From positions 80,542,579-80,606,578 of the forward strand of contig OX393556.1 of the NCBI GenBank assembly GCA_947650365.1: a DNA stretch of 64,000 nt. The letters run 5' to 3'. Below, piece after piece: positions 12,212 through 26,259 of the stretch. The DNA comes from Chamaelirium japonicum (taxonomy: Eukaryota; Streptophyta; Magnoliopsida; Liliales; Melanthiaceae). Positions within the stretch are counted from its first letter, which is position 1. The number at the start of each line of letters is the position of its first letter. The position numbers and the translations under genes are program-made. A model generated the notes under the pieces. The model saw only the letters and a list, made by a program, of their open reading frames with translations. It had not been told where the DNA came from and made no database searches.

Positions 12212-13184
12212 TTCGTACGATCCATTCGAATTCATTCGCACGATCCATTCTAATTCATTCATACGATCCATTCTAATTCATTCATACAATCCATTCTAAT
12301 TCTTTCACACGATCCCTTCTAATTCATTCGTAGGATCCATTCTAATTCATTCTTACAATCTATTCTATTTCATTCGTACGATCCATTCTTACTCATTCGT
12401 ATGATCCATTCTAATTCATTCGGACGAATGTATCCATTCGAATTTATTCGTACGATCCATTCTAATTCATTCGTACGATCCATTCTAATTCATTCGTACG
12501 ATCCATTCTAGTTCATTCGTCCGATCCATTCTAAATCATTCGGACGAATGTGTCCATTCGAATTTATTCGTACGATCCATTCTAATTCATTCGTACGATC
12601 CATTCTAATTCATTCGTAAGATCCATTCTAATTCATTCGTACGATCCATTCTAATTCATTCGTACGATCCGTTCTAATTCATTCGCATGAATATATCCAT
12701 TCTAGTTCATTCGTACGATCCATTCTAATTCATTCGTACGATCCATTCTAATTCATTCGCACGATCCATTCTAATTCATTTTTACGATCCATTCTAATTC
12801 ATTCATACGATCCATTCTAATTCATTCGTACGATCCATTCTAATTCATTCGCACAAATGTATCCATTCTAATTCATTCGTACGATCCATTCTAATTCATT
12901 CGTACGATCCATTCTAATTCATTTGCACGAATGTATCCATTCTAATTCATTCGTACGATCCATTCTAATTCATTCGTATGATCCATTCTAATTAATTCGT
13001 ATGATCCATTCTAATTCATTCGTATGATCCATTCTAATTCATTCATACGATCCATTCTTACTCATTCGTACGATCCATTCTAATTCCTTCGTACGATCCA
13101 TTCTAATTCCTTCGTACGATCCATTCTAATTCATTTGCACGATCCATTCTAATTCTTTCATACAATCCATTCTAATTCTTTCGT
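12212..13184 (+). repeat. F block 19
   Basis: F units from class E to class G. The CGGACGAATGTATCC/GTGTCC variants occur twice (near 12421 and 12541), an internal duplication also seen in 31445-32394 but not in block 13. Confidence 0.94.
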
Positions 13185-14938
13185 GCGAATGAATTAGAAT
13201 GGATACCTTTGTGCATATGAATTAGAATGGATCGTACGAATGAATTCGAATGGATCATATTAATGAATTAGAATGGATCGTACGAATGAATTAGAATGGA
13301 TACATTCGTGCGAATGAATTAGAATGGATCGTGCGAATCAATTAGACTGGATCGTGCGAATGAATAAGAATAGATCATACGAATGAATTAGAATGGATCG
13401 TACGAATTAATTAGAATGGATACATTCGTGCGAATGAATTAGAATGGATTGTATGAATGAATTAGAATTGATCGTACGAATGAATTAGAATGGATCATAC
13501 GAATGAATTAGAATGGATCATACGAATGAATTAGAATGGATCGTACGAATGAATTAGAATGGATCGTGTGAATGAATTAGAATGGATCGTGTGAATGAAT
13601 TAGAATGGATCGTATGAATGAATTAGAATGGATACATTTATGCGAATGAATTAGAATGGATCGTACGAATGAACTAGAATGGATCGTATGAATGAATTAG
13701 AATGGATCGTACGAATGAATTAGAATGGATCGTGTGAATAAATTAGAATGGATCGTACGAATGAATTAGAATGGATCGTGTGAAAGAATTAGAATGGATC
13801 GTACGAATGAATTAGAATGGATTGTGCGAATGAATTAGAATGGATCGTACGAATGAATTAGAATGGATACATTTGTGCGAATGAATTAGAATGGATCGTA
13901 CGAATGAATTAGAATGGATCGTATGAATGAATTAGAATGGATCGTGCGAATGAATTAGAATGGATCGTACGAATGAATTAGAATGGATCGTGCGAATGAA
14001 CTAGAATGGATACATTCGTGCGAATGAATTAGAATGGATCGTACGAATGAATTAGAATGGATCGTACGAATGAATTAGAATGGATCTTACGAATGAATTA
14101 GAATGGATCTTACGAATGAATTAGAATGGATCGTACGAATGATTTAGAATGGATACATTCGTGCGAATGAATTAGAATGGATCGGACGAATGAATTAGAA
14201 TGGATCGTACGAATGAATTAGAATGGATCGTACGAATGAATTAGAATGGATCGTACGAATAAATTAGAATGGATACATTCGTCCGAATGAATTAGAATGG
14301 ATCATACGAATGAGTAAGAATGGATCGTACTAATGAAATAGAATAGATTGTACGAATGAATTAGAATGGATTCGTACGAATGAATTAGAATGGATACATT
14401 CGTGCGAATGAATTAGAATGGATCGTACCAATGAGTAAGAATGGATCGTACGAATGAAATAGAATGGATTGTGCGAATGAATTAGAATGGATCGTACGAA
14501 TAAATTAGAATGGATAGTGTGAAAGAATTAGAATGGATTGTATGAATGAATTAGAATAGATCGTATGAATGAATTAGAATGGATCGTACGAATGAATTAG
14601 AATGGATCGTACGAATGAATTAGAATGGATCGTACGAATGAATTAGAATGGATACATTCGTGCGAATGAATTAGAATGGATACATTTGTGCGAAAGAATT
14701 AGAATAGATCGTACGAATGAATTAGAATGGATCCTGTGAATGAATTAGAATGGATCATGCGAATGAATTATAATGGATCGTACGAATGAATTAGAATGGA
14801 TCGTGCTAATGAATTAGAATTGATCGAACGAATGAATTAGTATGGATCGTGCTAATGAATTAGAATGGAACGTACGAATGAATTAGAATGGATCGTGTGA
14901 AAGAATTAGAATGGATTGTATGAATGAATTAGAATGAA
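13185..14938 (-). repeat. R block 20
   Basis: R units from class G to forward class E (GAATTC 14936-14941). It contains GTGTGAAAG units, the TTCGTCCGAATG 28-bp variant near 14280 and GTGCTAATG/GAATTAGTATGG near 14803-14840. Its partner is 32395-34125. Confidence 0.95.
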
Positions 14939-17280
14939 TTCGTACGATCCATTCGAATTTATTCGCACGATCCATTCTAATTCATTCATACGATCCATTC
15001 TAATTCATTCGTACGATCCATTCTAATTCATTTGCACAAATATATCCATTCTAATTCATTCGTACGATCCATTCTAATTCATTCGCACGATCCATTCTAA
15101 TTCATTTGTACGATCCATTCTAATTCATTAGCATGATCCATGCTAATTCATTCGTTCGATCAATTCTAATTCATTAGCACGATCCATTCTAATTCATTCA
15201 TACGATCCATTCTAATTCCTTCGTACGATCCATTCTATTTCATTCGTATGATCCATTCTAATTCCTTCGTACGATCCATTCTAATTCCTTCGTATCCATT
15301 CTAATTCACTCATACGATCCATTCTAATTCATTCGTACGATCTATTCTAATTAATTCATACAATCCATTCTAATTCTTTCACACGATCCATTCTAATTCA
15401 TTCGTACGATCCATTCTAATTCATTCGCACAATCCATTCTATTTCATTCGTACGATCCATTTTTACTCATTGGTATGATCCATTCTAATTCATTCGCACG
15501 AATGTATCCATTCTAATTCATTCGTACGAATCCATTCTAATTCATTCGTACAATCTATTCTATTTCATTCGTACGATCCATTCTTACTCATTCGTTTGAT
15601 CCATTCTAATTCATTCAGACGAATGTATCCATTCTAATTAATTCGTATGATCCATTCTAATTCATTCGTACGATCCATTCTAATTCATTCGTACGATCCA
15701 TTCTAATTCATTCGTCCGATCCATTCTAATTCATTCGCACGAATGTATCCATTCTAATTCATTCGTACGATCCATTCTAATTCATTCGTACGATCCATTC
15801 TAATTCATTCGTAAGATCCATTCTAATTCATTCGTACGATCCATTCTAATTCATTCGTATGATCCATTCTAATTCATTCGCACGAATGTATCCATTCTAG
15901 TTCATTCGTACGATCCATTCTAATTCATTCGTACAATCCATTCTAATTCATTCGTACGATCCATTCTAATTCATTCGCACAAATGTATCCATTCTAATTC
16001 ATTCGTACGATCCAATCTTATTCATTCGTACGATCCATTCTAATTCATTCGTAAGATCCATTCTAATTCATTCGTACGATCCATTCTAATTCATTCGTAC
16101 GATCCATTCTAATTCATTCGCACGAATGTATCCATTCTAGTAATTTCGTAAGGTCCATTCTAATTCATTCGTACGATCCATTCTAATTCATTCTCACGAT
16201 CAATTCTAATTCATTCGTACGATCCATTCTAATTCATTCATACGATCCATTCTAATTCATTCGTACGATCCATTCTAATTCATTCGCACAAATGTATCCA
16301 TTCTAATTTATTCGTACGATCCATTCTAATTCATTTGCTCGAATGTATCCATTCTAATCCATTCGTACGATCCATTCTAATCCATTCGTACGATCCATTC
16401 TAAGTCATTCGCATAAATGTAACCATTCTAATTCATTCATTTGATCCATTCTAATTCATTCATACGATCCATTCTAATTCATTCGTCCGATCCATTCTAA
16501 TTCATTCGCACGAATGTATCCATTCTAATTCATTCGTACGATCCATTCTAATTCATTCGCACGATCCATTCTATTTCATTCATAGGATCCATTCTAATTC
16601 ATTCATACGATCTATTCTAATTCATTCGCTCGAATGTATCCATTCTAATCCATTCGTACGATCCATTCTAATCCATTCGTACGATCCATTCTAATTCATT
16701 CGCATGAATGTAACCATTCTAATTCATTCATTTGATCCATTCTAATTCATTCGTACGATCCATTCTAATTCATTCATCCGATCCATTCTAATTCATTCGC
16801 ACGAATGTATCCATTCTAATTCATTCGTACGATCCATTCTAATTCATTCGTACGATCCATTCTAATTCATTCGTACGATCCATTCTAATTCATTCGTACG
16901 ATCCATTCTAATTCATTCGCACGAATGAATCCATTCTAGTTCATTCGTACGATCCATTCTAATTCATTCGTATGATCCATTCTAATTCATTCGCACGATC
17001 CATTCTAATTCATTCGTACGATCAATTCTAATTCATTCGCACGAATGTATCCATTCTAATTCATTCATACGATCCATTCTAATTCATTCATACGATTCAT
17101 TCTAATTCACTCATACGATCCATTCTAATACATTCATACGATCCATTCTAATTCATTTGCACGAATATATCCATTCTAATTCATTCGTACGATCCATTCT
17201 AATTCCTTCGTACGATCCATTCTAATTCATTCGTACGATCCATTCTAATTCATTCATACAATCTATTCTAATTCATTCGT
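14939..17280 (+). repeat. F block 21
   Basis: 2.3 kb of F, about 98 units. The ATGTAACC variant occurs near 16417 and again 291 bp later, with CATTTGATCC after each. A 24-bp unit CGTACGAATCC lies near 15525 and the unusual CTAGTAATTTCG near 16137. It ends at a class K junction. Confidence 0.95.
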
Positions 17281-18170
17281 ACGAATGGACACATTCTTGT
17301 GAATGAATTAAAATGTATCGTACGAATGAGTAAGAATGGATCGTACGAATAAAATAGAATGGATTGCACGAATGAATTAGAATGGATCGTACGAATGAAT
17401 TAGAATGGATCGTGTGAAAGAATTAGAATGGATTGTATGAATGAATTAGAATGGATCGTACGAATGAATTAGAATGGATCGTACGAAGGAATTAGAATGG
17501 ATCGTACGAATGAATTAGAATGGATCGTACTAATGAATTAGAATAGATCGTACGAATGAATTAGAATGGATCGTACGAAGGAATTAGAATGGATCGTACA
17601 AATGAATTAGAATGGATATATTCGTGCAAATGAATTAGAATGGATCGTATGAATGTATTAGAATGGATCGTATGAGTGAATTAGAATGGATCGTACGAAT
17701 GAATTAGAATGGATCGTATGAATGAATTAGAATGGATACATTCGTGTGAATGAATTAGAATGGATCGTATGAATGAATTAGAATAGATTTTGTGAATGAA
17801 TTAGAACTGATCGTATGAATGAATTAGAATGGATACATTCGTGCGAATGAATTAGAATGGATTGTATGAATGAATTAGAATGGATCGTACGAATGAATTA
17901 GAATGGATCGTATGAGTGAATTAGAATGGATACGAAGGAATTAGAATGGATCGTACGAAGGAATTAGAATGGATCATACGAATGAAATAGAATGGATCGT
18001 ACATAGGAATTAGAATGGATCGTACGAAGGAATTAGAATGGATCGTACGAAGGAATTAGAATGGATCGTACGAATGAATTAGAATAAATATATTCGTGCA
18101 AATGAATTAGAATGGATCGAATGAATGAATTAGAATGGATCGTATGAATGAACTAGATTGGATCGTACAA
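17281..18170 (-). repeat. R block 22
   Basis: It begins with the class K signature (GAATGGACACATTCTTGTG). The reverse CACAAAATC marker is at 17781-17794 and the 20-bp unit near 17930. It ends at a class H fold-back. Its partner is 38069-38957. Confidence 0.95.
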
Positions 18171-18217
18171 TCCATTCTAATTCATTAGCATGGATCGTGC
18201 TAATGAATTAGAATGGA
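18171..18217. repeat. Class H fold-back hairpin with short F segment
   Basis: Arms TCCATTCTAATTCATTAGCA (18171-18190) and its exact reverse complement (18198-18217) flank the 7-nt loop TGGATCG. The F segment is a single unit between R blocks. The same structure lies at 38958-39004 and 51493-51539. Confidence 0.93.
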
Positions 18218-18709
18218 ATACACGAATGAATTAGAATGGATCGTAGAATGGATTGTACGAATGAATTAGAATGGATCGTACGAATGAATTAGAATAGATC
18301 ATAGGAATGAATTAGAATGGATCGTGTAAATGAATTAGAATGGATACATTCGTGCGAATAAATTAGAATAGATCGTGCGAATGAATTAGAATGGATCGTA
18401 CGAATGAATTAGAATGGATATATTAGAACGAATAAATTAGAATGGATCATACGACTGAATTAGAATGGATCGTACGAATGAATTAGAATGGATAGTGCGA
18501 ATGAATTAGAATCGATCGTACGAATGAATTAGAATGGATCGTACGAATGAATTAGAATAGATCGTACGAATGAATTAGAATGGATCGTACGAATAAATTA
18601 GAATGGATACATTCGTCCGAATGAATTAGAATCGATCATACGAATGAGTAAGAATGGATCGTACGAATGAAATAGAATAGATTGTACGAATGAATTAGAA
18701 TGGATCCTA
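18194..18709 (-). repeat. R block 24
   Basis: R units after the class H hairpin, including a short CGTAGAATGG unit near 18242 and GATATATTAGAACG near 18418. It ends at GGATCCTA joined to GTACGATCC, as at 39513. Confidence 0.93.
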
Positions 18710-18913
18710 GTACGATCCATTCTAATTGATTCGTACGATCCATTCTAATTCATTCATACAATCCATTCTAATTCTTTCACACGATCCATTCTAATTCATT
18801 CGTACGATCCATTCTAATTCATTCGAGCAATCCATTCTATTTCATTCGTACGATCCATTCTTACTCATTCGTACGATCCATTCTAATTCATTCACACGAA
18901 TGTATCCATTCGT
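18710..18913 (+). repeat. Short F block 25
   Basis: About nine F units with CATACAATCC, CTTTCACAC and CTTACTC variants, ending at a reverse class K junction. Its partner is 39514-39717. Confidence 0.94.
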
Positions 18914-18923
18914 ACGAATGGAT
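18904..18923. repeat. 20-bp palindrome at reverse class K switch
   Basis: ATCCATTCGTACGAATGGAT is a perfect palindrome at the F to R switch. The flanking 28-bp unit lies to the left here, while at forward class K sites it lies to the right. Confidence 0.9.
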
Positions 18924-20310
18924 TAGAATAGATTGTACGAATGAATTAGAATGGATTGTACGAATGAATTAGAATGGATCGTACGAATGAATTAGAATAG
19001 ATCATACGAAGGAATTAGAATGGATCGTACGAATGAATTAGAATGGATATATTCGTGCAAATGAATTAGAATGGATTGTATGAATGTATTAGAATGGATC
19101 GTATGAGTGAATTAGAATGGATCGTACGAATGAATTAGAATGGATTATATGAATGAATTAGAATGGATCGTACGAATGAATTAGAATGGATCATATGAAA
19201 TAATTAGAATGGATCATACGAATAAATTAGAATGGATCGTACGAATGAATTAGAATGGATCGTACGAATGAATTAGAATGGATACATTCGTGCGAATGAA
19301 TTAGAATGGATTGTGCGAATGAATAAGAATAGATCGTGTGAATGAATTAGAATGGATCGTACGAATGAATTAGAATGGATCGTGCGAATGAATTAGAATG
19401 GATCGTACGAATGAATTAGAATGGATACATTTGTGCGAATGAATTAGAATGGATCGTACGAATGAATTAGAATGGATCGCATGAATGAATTTGAATGGAT
19501 CGTACGAATGAATTAGAATGGATCGTGCGAATGAATTATAATGGATCGTACGAATGAATTAGAATGGATTGTGTGAAAGAATTAGAATGGATCGTACGAA
19601 TGAATTAGAAAGGATCGTGCGAATGAATTAGAATGGATCGTACGAATGAATTAGAATGGATACATTTGTGCGAATGAATTAGAATGGATCGTACGAATGA
19701 ATTAGAATGGATCGTATGAATGAATTAGAATGGATCATACGAATGAATTAGAATGGATCGTGCGAATGAATTAGAATGGATCGTACGAATGAATTAGAAT
19801 GGATCGTATGAATGAACTAGAATGGATACATTCGTGCGAATGAATTAGAATGGATCGTACGAATGAATTAGAATGGATCGTATGAATGAAATAGAATGGA
19901 TCTTACGAATGAATTAGAATGGATCGTACGAATGAATTAGAATGGATCGTACGAATGAATTAGAATGGATACATTCGTGCGAATGAATTAGAATGGATCG
20001 GACGAATGAATTAGAATGGATCGTACGAATAAATTAGAATGGATCGTACGAATGAATTAGAATGGATCGTACGAAAAAATTAGAATGGATACATTCGTCC
20101 GAATGAATTAGAATGGATCATACGAATGAGTAAGAATGGATCGTACGAATGAAATAGAATAGATTGTACGAATGAATTAGAATGGATCCTACGAATGAAA
20201 TAGAATGGATTGTGTGAAAGAATTAGAATGGATTGTTTGAATGAATTAGAATGGATCGTATGAATGAATTAAAATGGATCGTGCGAATGAATTCGAATGG
20301 ATCGTACGAA
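18914..20310 (-). repeat. R block 26
   Basis: About 59 R units with TATATTCGTGCAAATG near 19050, GTGTGAAAG units and a TTCGTCCGAATG variant near 20095. It ends at reverse class E (GAATTC 20308-20313). Its partner is 39718-41183. Confidence 0.95.
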
Positions 20311-21146
20311 TTCATTCTAATTCATTCATACAATCCATTCTAATTGTTTCACACGATCCATTCTAATTCATTCGTACGTTCCATTCTAATTCATTAGCAC
20401 GATCCATGCTAATTCATTCGTTCGATCAATTCTAATTCATTAGCACGATCCATTCTAATTCATTCGTACGATCCATTCTAATTCATTCGCACGATCCATT
20501 CTAATTCATTCATTGGATCCATTCTAATTCATTCATACGATCTATTCTTATTCTTTCGCACGAATGTATCCATTCTAATTCATTCGCACGAATGTATCCA
20601 TTCTAATTCATTCGTACGATCCATTCTAATTCATTCGTACGATCAATTCTAATTCATTCGCATGAATGTATCCATTCTAATTCATTCGTACATACGATCC
20701 ATTCTAATTCATTCGCACGAATGTATCCATTCTAATTCATTTGTATAATCCATTCTATTTCATTCGTACGATCCATTCTTACTCATTCGTATGATCCATT
20801 CTAATTCATTCGCACAAATGAATCCATTCTAATTCATTCATACGATCCATTCTAATTCATTCGCACAATCCATTCTATTTCATTCGTACGATCCATTCTT
20901 ACTCATTCGTACGATTCATTCTAATTCCTTCGTACGATCCATTCTATTTCATTCGTATGATCCATTCTAATTCCTTCATATGATCCATTCTAATTCCTTC
21001 GTATCCATTCTAATTCACTAAAACGATCCATTCTAATTCATTCGTACGATCCATTCTGATTCATTTGCACGAATATATCCATTCTAATTCATTTGCACGA
21101 TCTATTCTAATTCATTCGCACGATCCATTCTAATTAATTCGTACGA
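20311..21146 (+). repeat. F block 27
   Basis: It carries the ATTAGCACGATCCATGCTAAT hairpin near 20394, a 27-bp CGTACATACGATCC unit near 20688 and a 20-bp unit near 20999. It ends in CGTACGATCGTGC. Its partner is 41184-42042. Confidence 0.94.
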
Positions 21147-21207
21147 TCGTGCTAGTGAATTAGAATGGATCGTACGAATGAATTAGAATGGATACATTCG
21201 TGCGAAT
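21147..21207 (-). repeat. 61-bp R insert 28
   Basis: Two and a half R units (GTGCTAGTGAATTAG, one 23-bp unit, one partial 28-bp unit) between F blocks. An equivalent 61-bp insert lies at 42043-42103, exactly 20,896 bp downstream. Confidence 0.93.
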
Positions 21208-22048
21208 CCATTCTATTTCATTCGTACGATCTATTCTAATTCATTCGTACGATCCATTCTCACTCATTCGTACGATCCATTCTAATTCATTCATACGATC
21301 CATTCTAATTCATTCGTACGATCCATTCTAATTCATTCGTACAATCCATTCTAATTCATTCACACGATCCATTCTAATTCATTCGTACGATCAATTCTAA
21401 TTCATTCGTACGATTCATTCTAATTCATTTGCACGATCCATTCTACTTCATTTGTACGATCCATTCCAAGATTCTTTCCAATTCATTCGTACGATCCATT
21501 CCAATTCATTCGTACGATCCATTCTAATTCATTCGTACGATCCATTCTAATTCATTCGTACGATCCATTCTAATTCCTTCGTACGATCCATTCTAATTCC
21601 TTCCATTCTAATTCATTCGTACGATCTATTCTAATTCATTCACACGATCCATTCTAATTCATTCATACGATCCATTCTAATTTAATCGTATGATCCATTC
21701 TAATTCATTCATACGATCCATTCTAATTCCTTCGTACGATCCATTCTAATTCCTTCGTATGATCCATTCTACTTCCTTTGTACGATCCATTCTAATTCCT
21801 TCGTACGATCCATTCTAATTCATTCATACGATCCAATCTAATTCATTCCTACGATCCATCTTAATTCATTTGCACGATCCATTCTAATTCATTCGCACGA
21901 TCTATTCTAATTCATTCGTACGATCCATTCTAATTCCTTCGTACGATCCATTCTAATTCATTCGCACGATCCATTCTAATTCATTCATACGATCCAATCT
22001 AATTCATTCATACGATCCATTCTAATTCATTCGTATGATCCATTCTAA
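21208..22048 (+). repeat. F block 29
   Basis: F units rich in CCTTCG variants, with an irregular stretch CATTCCAAGATTC near 21464 and a truncated CCTTCCATTC unit near 21597. It ends at a TAATTA palindrome. Its partner is 42104-42944. Confidence 0.94.
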
Positions 22049-22060
22049 TTAGAATGGATC
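22037..22060. repeat. 24-bp palindrome at F/R switch
   Basis: GATCCATTCTAA runs straight into TTAGAATGGATC, a perfect palindrome with no spacer. The same palindrome is at 42933-42956. Confidence 0.92.
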
Positions 22061-22157
22061 GTGCGAATGAATTAGAATGGATCGTACGAATTAATTAGAA
22101 TAGATTATGCGAATGAATTAGAATGGATCGTGCGAATGAATTAGAATGGATCATACG
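22049..22157 (-). repeat. Short R block 30
   Basis: 109 bp of R between the TAATTA switch and CATACG joined to GTACGATCC. Its partner is 42945-43053, also 109 bp. Confidence 0.94.
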
Positions 22158-23862
22158 GTACGATCCATTCTAATTCATTCGCACGATCCATTCTAATTCA
22201 TTCATTTGATCCAATCTAATTCATTCGCACGATCCATTCTAATTCCTTCGTACGATGCATTCTAATTCCTTCGTACGATCCATTCTAATTCATTCGTACG
22301 ATCCATTCTAATTCATTCGTACGATCCATTCTAATTCCTTCGTACGATCCATTCTAATTCATTCGTACGATCCATTCTAATTCATTAGCGCAATCTATTC
22401 TAATTCATTCGTACGATCCATTCTAATTCATTCGTACGATCCATTGTAATTCATTCATACAATCCATTCTAATTTATTCGCACGAATGTATCCATTCTAA
22501 TTCATTCGTACGATCCATTCTAATTCATTCGCACAATCTATTCTAATTCATTCATACGATCCATTCTAATTCATTCGCACGAATGTATCCATTCTAATTC
22601 ATTCATACGATCCATTCTACTTCATTCGTACTATCCGTTCTAATTCACTCATACGATCCATTCTAATTCATTCATACGATCCATTCTAATTCATTTGCAC
22701 GAATATATCCATTCTAATTCATTCGTACGATCCATTCTAATTCCTTCATATGATCCATTCTAATTCCTTCGTACGATCCATTCTATTTCATTCGTATGAT
22801 CCATTCTAATTCCTTCGTACGATCCATTCTAATTCCTGCGTATCCATTCTAATTCACTCATACGATCCATTCTAATTCATTCGTATGATCCATTCTAATT
22901 CATTCATACAATCCATTCTAATTCATTCGCACGAATGTATCCATTCTAATTCATTCGTACGATCAGTTCTAATTCATTCACAAAATCTATTCTAATTCAT
23001 TCATACGATCCATTCTAATTCATTCACACGAATGTATCCATTCTAATTCATTCATACGATCCATTCTAATTCATTCGTACGATCCATTCTAATTCACTCA
23101 TACGATCTATTCTAAAACATTTATACGATCCATTCTAATTCATTTGCACGAATATATCCATTCTAATTCATTCGTACGATCCATTCTAATTCCTTCGTAC
23201 GATCCATTCTAATTCATTCGTACGATCTATTCTAATTCATTCGTACGATCCATTCTAATTCATTCGTACGATCCATTCTAATTCCTTCGTACGATCCATT
23301 CTAATTCATTCGTACGATCCATTCTAATTCATTCGTACGATCCATTCTAATTCATTCGCACGAATGTATCCATTCTAGTTCATTCGTATGATCCATTCTA
23401 ATTCATTCATACAATCCATTCTAATTCATTCGCACAAATGTATCCATTCTAATTCATTCGTACGATCAGTTCTAATTCATTCACAAAATCTATTCTAATT
23501 CATTCATACGATCCATTCTAATTCATTCACACGAATGTATCCATTCTAATTCATTCATACGATCCATTCTAATTCATTCGTACGATCCATTCTAATTCAC
23601 TCATACGATCCATTCTAATACATTCATACGATCCATTCTAATTCATTTGCACGAATATATCCATTCTAATTCATTCGTACGATCCATTCTAATTCCTTCG
23701 TACGATCCATTCTAATTCATTCGTACGATCTATTCTAATTCATTCGTACGATCCATTCTAATTCATTCGTACGATCCATTCTAATTCCTTCGTACGATCC
23801 ATTCTAATTCATTCGTACGATCCATTCTAATTCATTCGTACAATCTATTCTAATTCATTCGT
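22158..23862 (+). repeat. F block 31
   Basis: F units ending at class K. The marker CACAAAATCTATTC occurs twice, at 22979 and 23482, so a segment of about 503 bp is tandemly duplicated; copy B has it once (44149). A CTATCCGTTC variant at 22631 matches 43801. Confidence 0.95.
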
Positions 23863-24247
23863 ACGAATGGATACATTCGTGTGAATGAATTAGAATGGAT
23901 CGTACGAATGAGTAAGAATGGATCGTACGAATGAAATAGAATGGATTGCACGAATGAATTAGAATGGATCGTACGAATGAATTAGAATGGATCGTGTTAA
24001 AGAATTAGAATGGATTGTATGAATGAATTAGAATGGATCGTATGAATGAATTAGAATGGATCGTACAAATGAATTAGAATGGATCGTACGAATGAATTAG
24101 AATGGATACATTCGTGCGAATGAATTAGAATGGATCATACGAATGAGTAAGAATGGATCGTATGAAGGAAATAGAATGGATTGTACGAATGAATTAGAAT
24201 GGACCATACGAATGAATTAGAATAGATTGTATGAATGAATTGGAATG
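23863..24247 (-). repeat. R block 32
   Basis: It begins with the class K signature and ends at GAATTGGAATG joined to TATCCATTC, a switch also present at 44891. It holds GTGTTAAAG near 23994. Confidence 0.94.
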
Positions 24248-24656
24248 TATCCATTCTAATTGATACGTACGATCCATTCTATTTCATTCGTACGATCCAT
24301 TCAAATTCATTCATACGATCCATTCTAATTCATTCATACAATACATTCTAATTCTTTCACACGATCCACTCTAATTCATTCGTACGATCCGTTGTAATTC
24401 ATTCGTACAATCCATTCTATTTCATTCGTACGATCCATTATTACTCATTCGTACGATCCATTCTAATTCAATCCATTCTAATTCTTTCACACGATCCATT
24501 CTAATTCATTCATACGATCCATTCTAATTCATTCGTATGATCCATTCTAATTCCTTCATACGATCCATTCTATTTCATTCATACGATGCATTCTTACTCA
24601 TTCGTTTAATCCATTCTAATTCATTTGCACGAATATATCCATTCTAATTCATTCGT
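24248..24656 (+). repeat. F block 33
   Basis: It starts with CTAATTGATACGTACG and contains a truncated unit CTAATTCAATCC near 24464. It ends at CGTACG followed by GAATGAAAAAG, as at 45300. Confidence 0.94.
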
Positions 24657-26259
24657 ACGAATGAAAAAGAATGGATTGTACGAATGAATTAGAATGGATC
24701 GTACGAATGAATTAGAATGGATACATTCGTGCGAATGAATTAGAATGGATCGTATGAATGAATTAAAATGGATCGTACGAATGAATTAGAATGGATCGTA
24801 TGAATGAATTAGAATAGATTGTGCGAATGAATTAGAATGGATCGTAAGAATGAATTAATGAATTAGAATGGATCGTACGAAGGAATAAGAATGGATTGCA
24901 CTAATGGATTAGAATGGATCATACGAATGAATTAGAATGGATACATTCGTGCGAATGCATTAGAATGGATCGTGCGAATGAATTAGAATGGATCGTATGA
25001 ATGAATTAGAATTGATCGTGCGAATGAATTCGAATGGATCGTGCGAATGAATTAGAATGGATTGTATGAATGAATTAGAATGGATCGTCTGAATGAATTA
25101 GAATGGATCGTACGAATGAATTAGAATGGATCGTACGAATGAATTAGAATGGATACATTCGTGTGAATGAATTAGAATGGATCATACGAATGTGTAAGAA
25201 TGGATCGTACGAATGAAATAGAATTGATTGTACGAATGAATTAGAATGGATCGTACGAATGAATTAGAATGGATCGTGTGAAAGAATTAGAATGGATTGT
25301 ATGAATGAATTGGAATGAATCGTACGAATGAATTAGAATGGATACAATCGTGCGAATGAATTAGAATGGATCATACGAATGAGTAAGAATGGATCGTACG
25401 AATGAAATAGAATGGATTGTACGAATGAATTAGAATGGATCGTGCGAATGAATTTGAATGGATCGTACGAATGAATTAGAATGGATCGTGCTAATGAATT
25501 AGAATTGATCGTACGAATGAAATAGAATGGATTGTACGAATGATTTAGAATGGATCGTACGAATGAATTAGAATGGATCGTACGAATGATTTAGAATGGA
25601 TACATTTGTGCGAATGAATTAGAATGGATTATACGAATGAGTAAGAATGGATCGTACGAATGAAATAGAATGGATTGTACGAATGAAATAGAATGGATTC
25701 GTACGAATGAATTAGAATGGATACATTCGTGCGAATGAATTAGAATGGATCGTACCAATGAGTAAGAATGGATCGTACGAATGAAATAGAATGGATTGTG
25801 CGAATGAATTAGAATGGATCGAACGAATGAATGGATCGTGTGAAAGAATTAGAATGGATTGTATGAATGAATTAGAATAGATCATATGAATGAATTAGAA
25901 TGGATCGTACGAATGAATTAGAATGGATCGTACGAATGAATTAGAATGGATCGTACGAATGAATTAGAATGGATACATTCGTGCGAATGAATTAGAATGG
26001 ATACATTCGTGCGAAAGAATAAGAATAGATCATATGAATGAATTAGAATGGATCCTATGAATGAATTAGAATGGATCGTGCGAATGAATTAGAATGTATC
26101 GTACGAATGAATTAGAATGGATCGTGCTAATGAATTAGAATTGATCGAACGAATGAATTAGCATGGATCGTGCTAATGAATTAGAATGGAACGTACGAAT
26201 GAATTAGAATGGATCGTGTGAAAGAATTAGAATGGATTGTATGAATGAATTAGAATGAA
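24657..26259 (-). repeat. R block 34
   Basis: About 67 R units. Irregular units include GAATTAATGAATTAG near 24850 and GATCGAACGAATGAATGG near 25820. It ends at forward class E (GAATTC 26257-26262). Its partner is 45301-46910. Confidence 0.95.

Noticed and set aside
21464..21490. Possible non-satellite insert (CATTCCAAGATTC)
   Set aside because: It can be read as a truncated unit fused to another with small changes, and the same stretch recurs at 42360 in copy B.
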